From Misgurnus anguillicaudatus (taxonomy: Eukaryota > Chordata > Actinopteri > Cypriniformes > Cobitidae): a stretch of 64,000 nucleotides of DNA. Below the pieces are notes generated by a model, which saw nothing but the letters and a program-made list of their open reading frames with translations, had not been told where the DNA came from and made no database searches. Shown here in pieces: positions 61,863 to 64,000 of this stretch. The stretch covers positions 12,559,501 through 12,623,500 of the forward strand of contig NC_073354.2 in the NCBI RefSeq assembly GCF_027580225.2, in the 5' to 3' direction. How positions within the stretch are numbered: the first letter of the stretch is position 1; the number at the start of each line of letters is the position of its first letter. Both the position numbers and the translations under genes were made by a program.

Positions 61863-61969
61863 GCTTTTTAATTGGGTAATGCAGGGTAGGGTGTACAACA
61901 AATGTTTTCAAAAAGCGAGCAGTCTTTGATTTGTTGTACACCATAAACTGCATTACCCAATTAAAAAGC
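61863..61969. repeat. Near-perfect 41-bp hairpin, 25-nt loop
   Basis: The left arm 61863-61903 (GCTTTTTAATTGGGTAATGC ...) and right arm 61929-61969 pair at 38 of 41 positions. The mismatches cluster near the middle of the stem (GGG against TTT-type positions). The size is within range for a pre-miRNA-like or small foldback structure. A 133-codon minus-strand frame crosses it but has no domain. Confidence 0.88.
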
Positions 61970-62565
61970 CCAAAAGCCAACCCCTCACTTTCATACATGG
62001 CATTAGATGTTTCCTGCAGGTAAAAAGACATGTGACCGCCAATGGCCAGCTTTGACCAACTAAACCATGCAAAACCAGCTACCATCAGAAGGTGATTTTA
62101 TGTTGACTCAGCAGTGTTTGTTTAAAAGGCTTTTAGACTAAGTGGTTTCATTTATATATGTGTTTATGGCTGTGATAGCTGTTTCAATAATGTGTGAAAA
62201 GCTTTCTTCTTCAGAGTGAAAAGTTAGAGAAAGTGTGAAAATTGCACCCATGCATGTGGCCCGAGTAGACCTTCACACATCTCTCTCTCTCTTTTTTTTG
62301 CTGGTGCATTTCAGTGGAGAGTTTGTGTTGTGTGCATCAGTGTGTTTGTATTTCCCTTTCAATACTTGACAGATCTGGTGAAAGAAATAAGTGAGATAAA
62401 AAATAAAAAATGTGCAATTTGAGCTTAAGAACTTTATTTTCTGGTACAGTTGACATCAAGTTAGTTTATGGTTACTTGATGCTGAGTTAATGTAAACTTA
62501 GTAAGCGGTCTTCTACCATTCAACCAAGTAGAACTTATGACTAAAATAACTGCATATATGACCGT

Positions 62566-62935
62566 GCATAGACATTCTGCATAGACATTCTTTAAGTGCA
62601 TAGACATTCTTTAAAGCAACACTATGTAGTTTTTTTACCTTTAAATAATGTCTCTAAAATTATTTCAGTGATAGAACAACTTTTAACTGGACAAATTGTA
62701 CTGTTGCTGCAACCCGAGCAACCTCCTAGCTGCTACAAGCACACTCTGAAAGTGGCAGTGGAGGGTAGAGCACACAGCCCCGCCCCTCCCCCTGCCTGCA
62801 GAAGAATGTCTGATACCAGGGACTGCTGCGCTTTTCAACCACATGGGGGTGCTGTAAGTCATTTTTACATGGAAACTACATAGTGTTGCTTTAAATGGAC
62901 GTTAAGTGCATAGACATTCTTTAAATGGACTTTGA
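62566..62935. repeat. Short GCATAGACATTCTTTAAGT tandem array
   Basis: GCATAGACATTC recurs three times between about 62566 and 62611 and again near 62908-62922, now split by the MITE at 62615-62890. Confidence 0.75.
62615..62890. mobile_element. TTAA-flanked MITE (AGCAACACTATGTAGTTT ends)
   Basis: TTAA at 62611-62614 and 62891-62894 brackets AGCAACACTATGTAGTTTTT and AAACTACATAGTGTTGCT. 276 bp. The interior is GC-richer (CCCCGCCCCTCCCCC). The target TTAA comes from the tandem unit. Confidence 0.9.
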
Positions 62936-63486
62936 AGACAGAGGTAAGAGGGGAGTGGAAGACGAGAGAGGGTTAACCAGGGACATTATAACTTAATTTG
63001 GTGTTCCAGTGTTGTGTTGATAGCTGTTTGTTTGCTGAGTACATGTTTTCAGTCAGGTTGTCATGGCTATGATTGCCTTTCTGCTGTGTGTACCTGTTTA
63101 TTATGCTGAAAGCTTAATGTGATTTAGCCAAGTAGGACATGTTTCTTGATCAACATCCTTTGCAACAACATTTCTATCAGATTTTAAATTTAGCATGTTG
63201 CTCTGTTCTGGCTAGCTTCTAAATGGTGAATAAGATGTCAATGTTAAATGTATTGTTAAGGATTAGCAATTTAAGGTTAAAGGTTTAAGAATATAAGAGT
63301 TGATCTTAAAGTTAGGATTTAGCCTTGCAAGTGAGGGGGAGATAGATGCTAGAAAATATGTTTTTTTTTACAGGATCCAGTCAATAATGCTATAGGCTTT
63401 ATTTATTCTTTGCCACCCCCACTGTCTACACTGCTGGGTTGTTTTATTCATGCTTTGGTAAAATATGGAAAAACACAAATTTTGAT
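62936..63486. other. No gene recognised
   Basis: AT-rich spacer with no supported features. Confidence 0.3.
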
Positions 63487-63490
63487 TTAA

Positions 63491-64000
63491 AGGCCACATA
63501 TTGAGCCCATTTTTACAAGATGTAATTTAAGTCTCAGGTGTGCCTAGAATGTGCTTTCTATGAAGCTTTGTGTTAACAGTGCGCAATATGTTCATGTTTT
63601 ACGTATAAAAAAACATATTATTTTTCACACAATTTACTTGTCTGTAGCCTATATCGCTGCTTTCACTGTCATAAAAACGGGCTGATGTCTTTCTTGTTCT
63701 ATGAAGTCCCTCATTCAGAAATATGTATCGAGTTCTGATTGTGTAGTTTGTTTAGTGTGTTGTGATTCGATAGCAGCTTAGCTTGTCGTTCGCTTAGCTG
63801 GCGACTGACATATTCCTGTGGGCGAAGTTTAGTCAAAAAACTGTTCTACTAACGTCATTAAAGCAGGAAGTAGAGGGCTGTAGTCTGAACAGGCCGTTCA
63901 CTGTAGGCTTTGAAAGGCGAATTCTGTTTAAGAAAATATATCGCCTGGCAGTGAACTTTGAGCTTTATCATTTTACAGGTATTATTTATGTTATTACAGC
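63491..64000. mobile_element. TTAA-flanked repeat running off the right edge
   Basis: TTAA at 63487-63490 precedes AGGCCACATATTGAGCCCAT. The body (AAAGCAGGAAGTAGAGGGCT, GTTCACTGTAGGCTTTGAAA) is a widespread cyprinid repeat from memory. Its right end, expected to read toward GGACCT + TTAA, lies outside the window. Confidence 0.6.

Noticed and set aside
61684..62085. 133-codon minus-strand frame
   Set aside because: Crosses both arms of the 61863-61969 hairpin and a poly-Lys/T-run; no domain.

Overview
This is a repeat-dominated, AT-rich stretch of vertebrate nuclear DNA, almost certainly from a teleost fish and most likely a cyprinid (carp/minnow/zebrafish lineage). The evidence is the repeat content: a 5S-rRNA-derived SINE of the zebrafish SINE3 type, a tRNA-derived V-SINE-like element, three Tc1-like transposons, many hAT and PIF/Harbinger non-autonomous elements with readable target-site duplications, TTAA-flanked MITEs, and long (TG)n, (TA)n, (TATC)n and (AG)n microsatellites. 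There are no operons or bacterial-type genes. I can support no host protein-coding gene; the window looks like intergenic or intronic DNA. Family names are from memory; the terminal repeats, target-site duplications and reading frames were read directly.

Layout. 1-4.4 kb: the 5' three-quarters of an L1/Tx1-type LINE on the minus strand. ORF1 is intact, and ORF2 is open for 1083 codons from its ATG at 3250 to the left window edge, with endonuclease and reverse transcriptase motifs intact. 4.4-12.7 kb: MITEs, a LINE-end-like repeat, a hAT inside another hAT (both with perfect 8-bp duplications), and a 1.7-kb hAT. 14.8-21.4 kb: the deepest nest. A foldback repeat is split by a hAT-like element that itself holds a SINE3, two palindromic MITEs and a Harbinger MITE. 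Next to it, a second, inverted Harbinger copy is split by a hAT (itself split by another Harbinger MITE) and by a CCAGC-type foldback MITE.

22.6-30.5 kb: a dead Tc1 split by a hAT MITE, then a run of MITEs. 30.5-38.2 kb: sparse single-copy DNA with several MITEs. 38.2-40.1 kb: a V-SINE-like SINE and a complete 1.6-kb Tc1 whose 344-residue transposase is broken by one stop codon. 41-46.4 kb: MITEs, a 144-bp (TG)n, a Tc1 whose catalytic Glu is Lys, and a (TA)n tract framed by inverted arms. 47.7-50.7 kb: three long foldback elements. 51-57.5 kb: a speculative minus-strand 5' exon, TTAA MITEs and a hAT MITE. 57.7-60.4 kb: five TIR elements almost end to end. 61.9 kb: a near-perfect 41-bp hairpin. 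62.6-64 kb: a TTAA MITE inside a short tandem array and a TTAA element leaving the window.

How parts act together: the LINE would encode its own ORF1p/ORF2p, and LINEs of this kind could in principle mobilise SINEs. The MITEs depend on transposases not encoded here. The nested insertions give a relative chronology.
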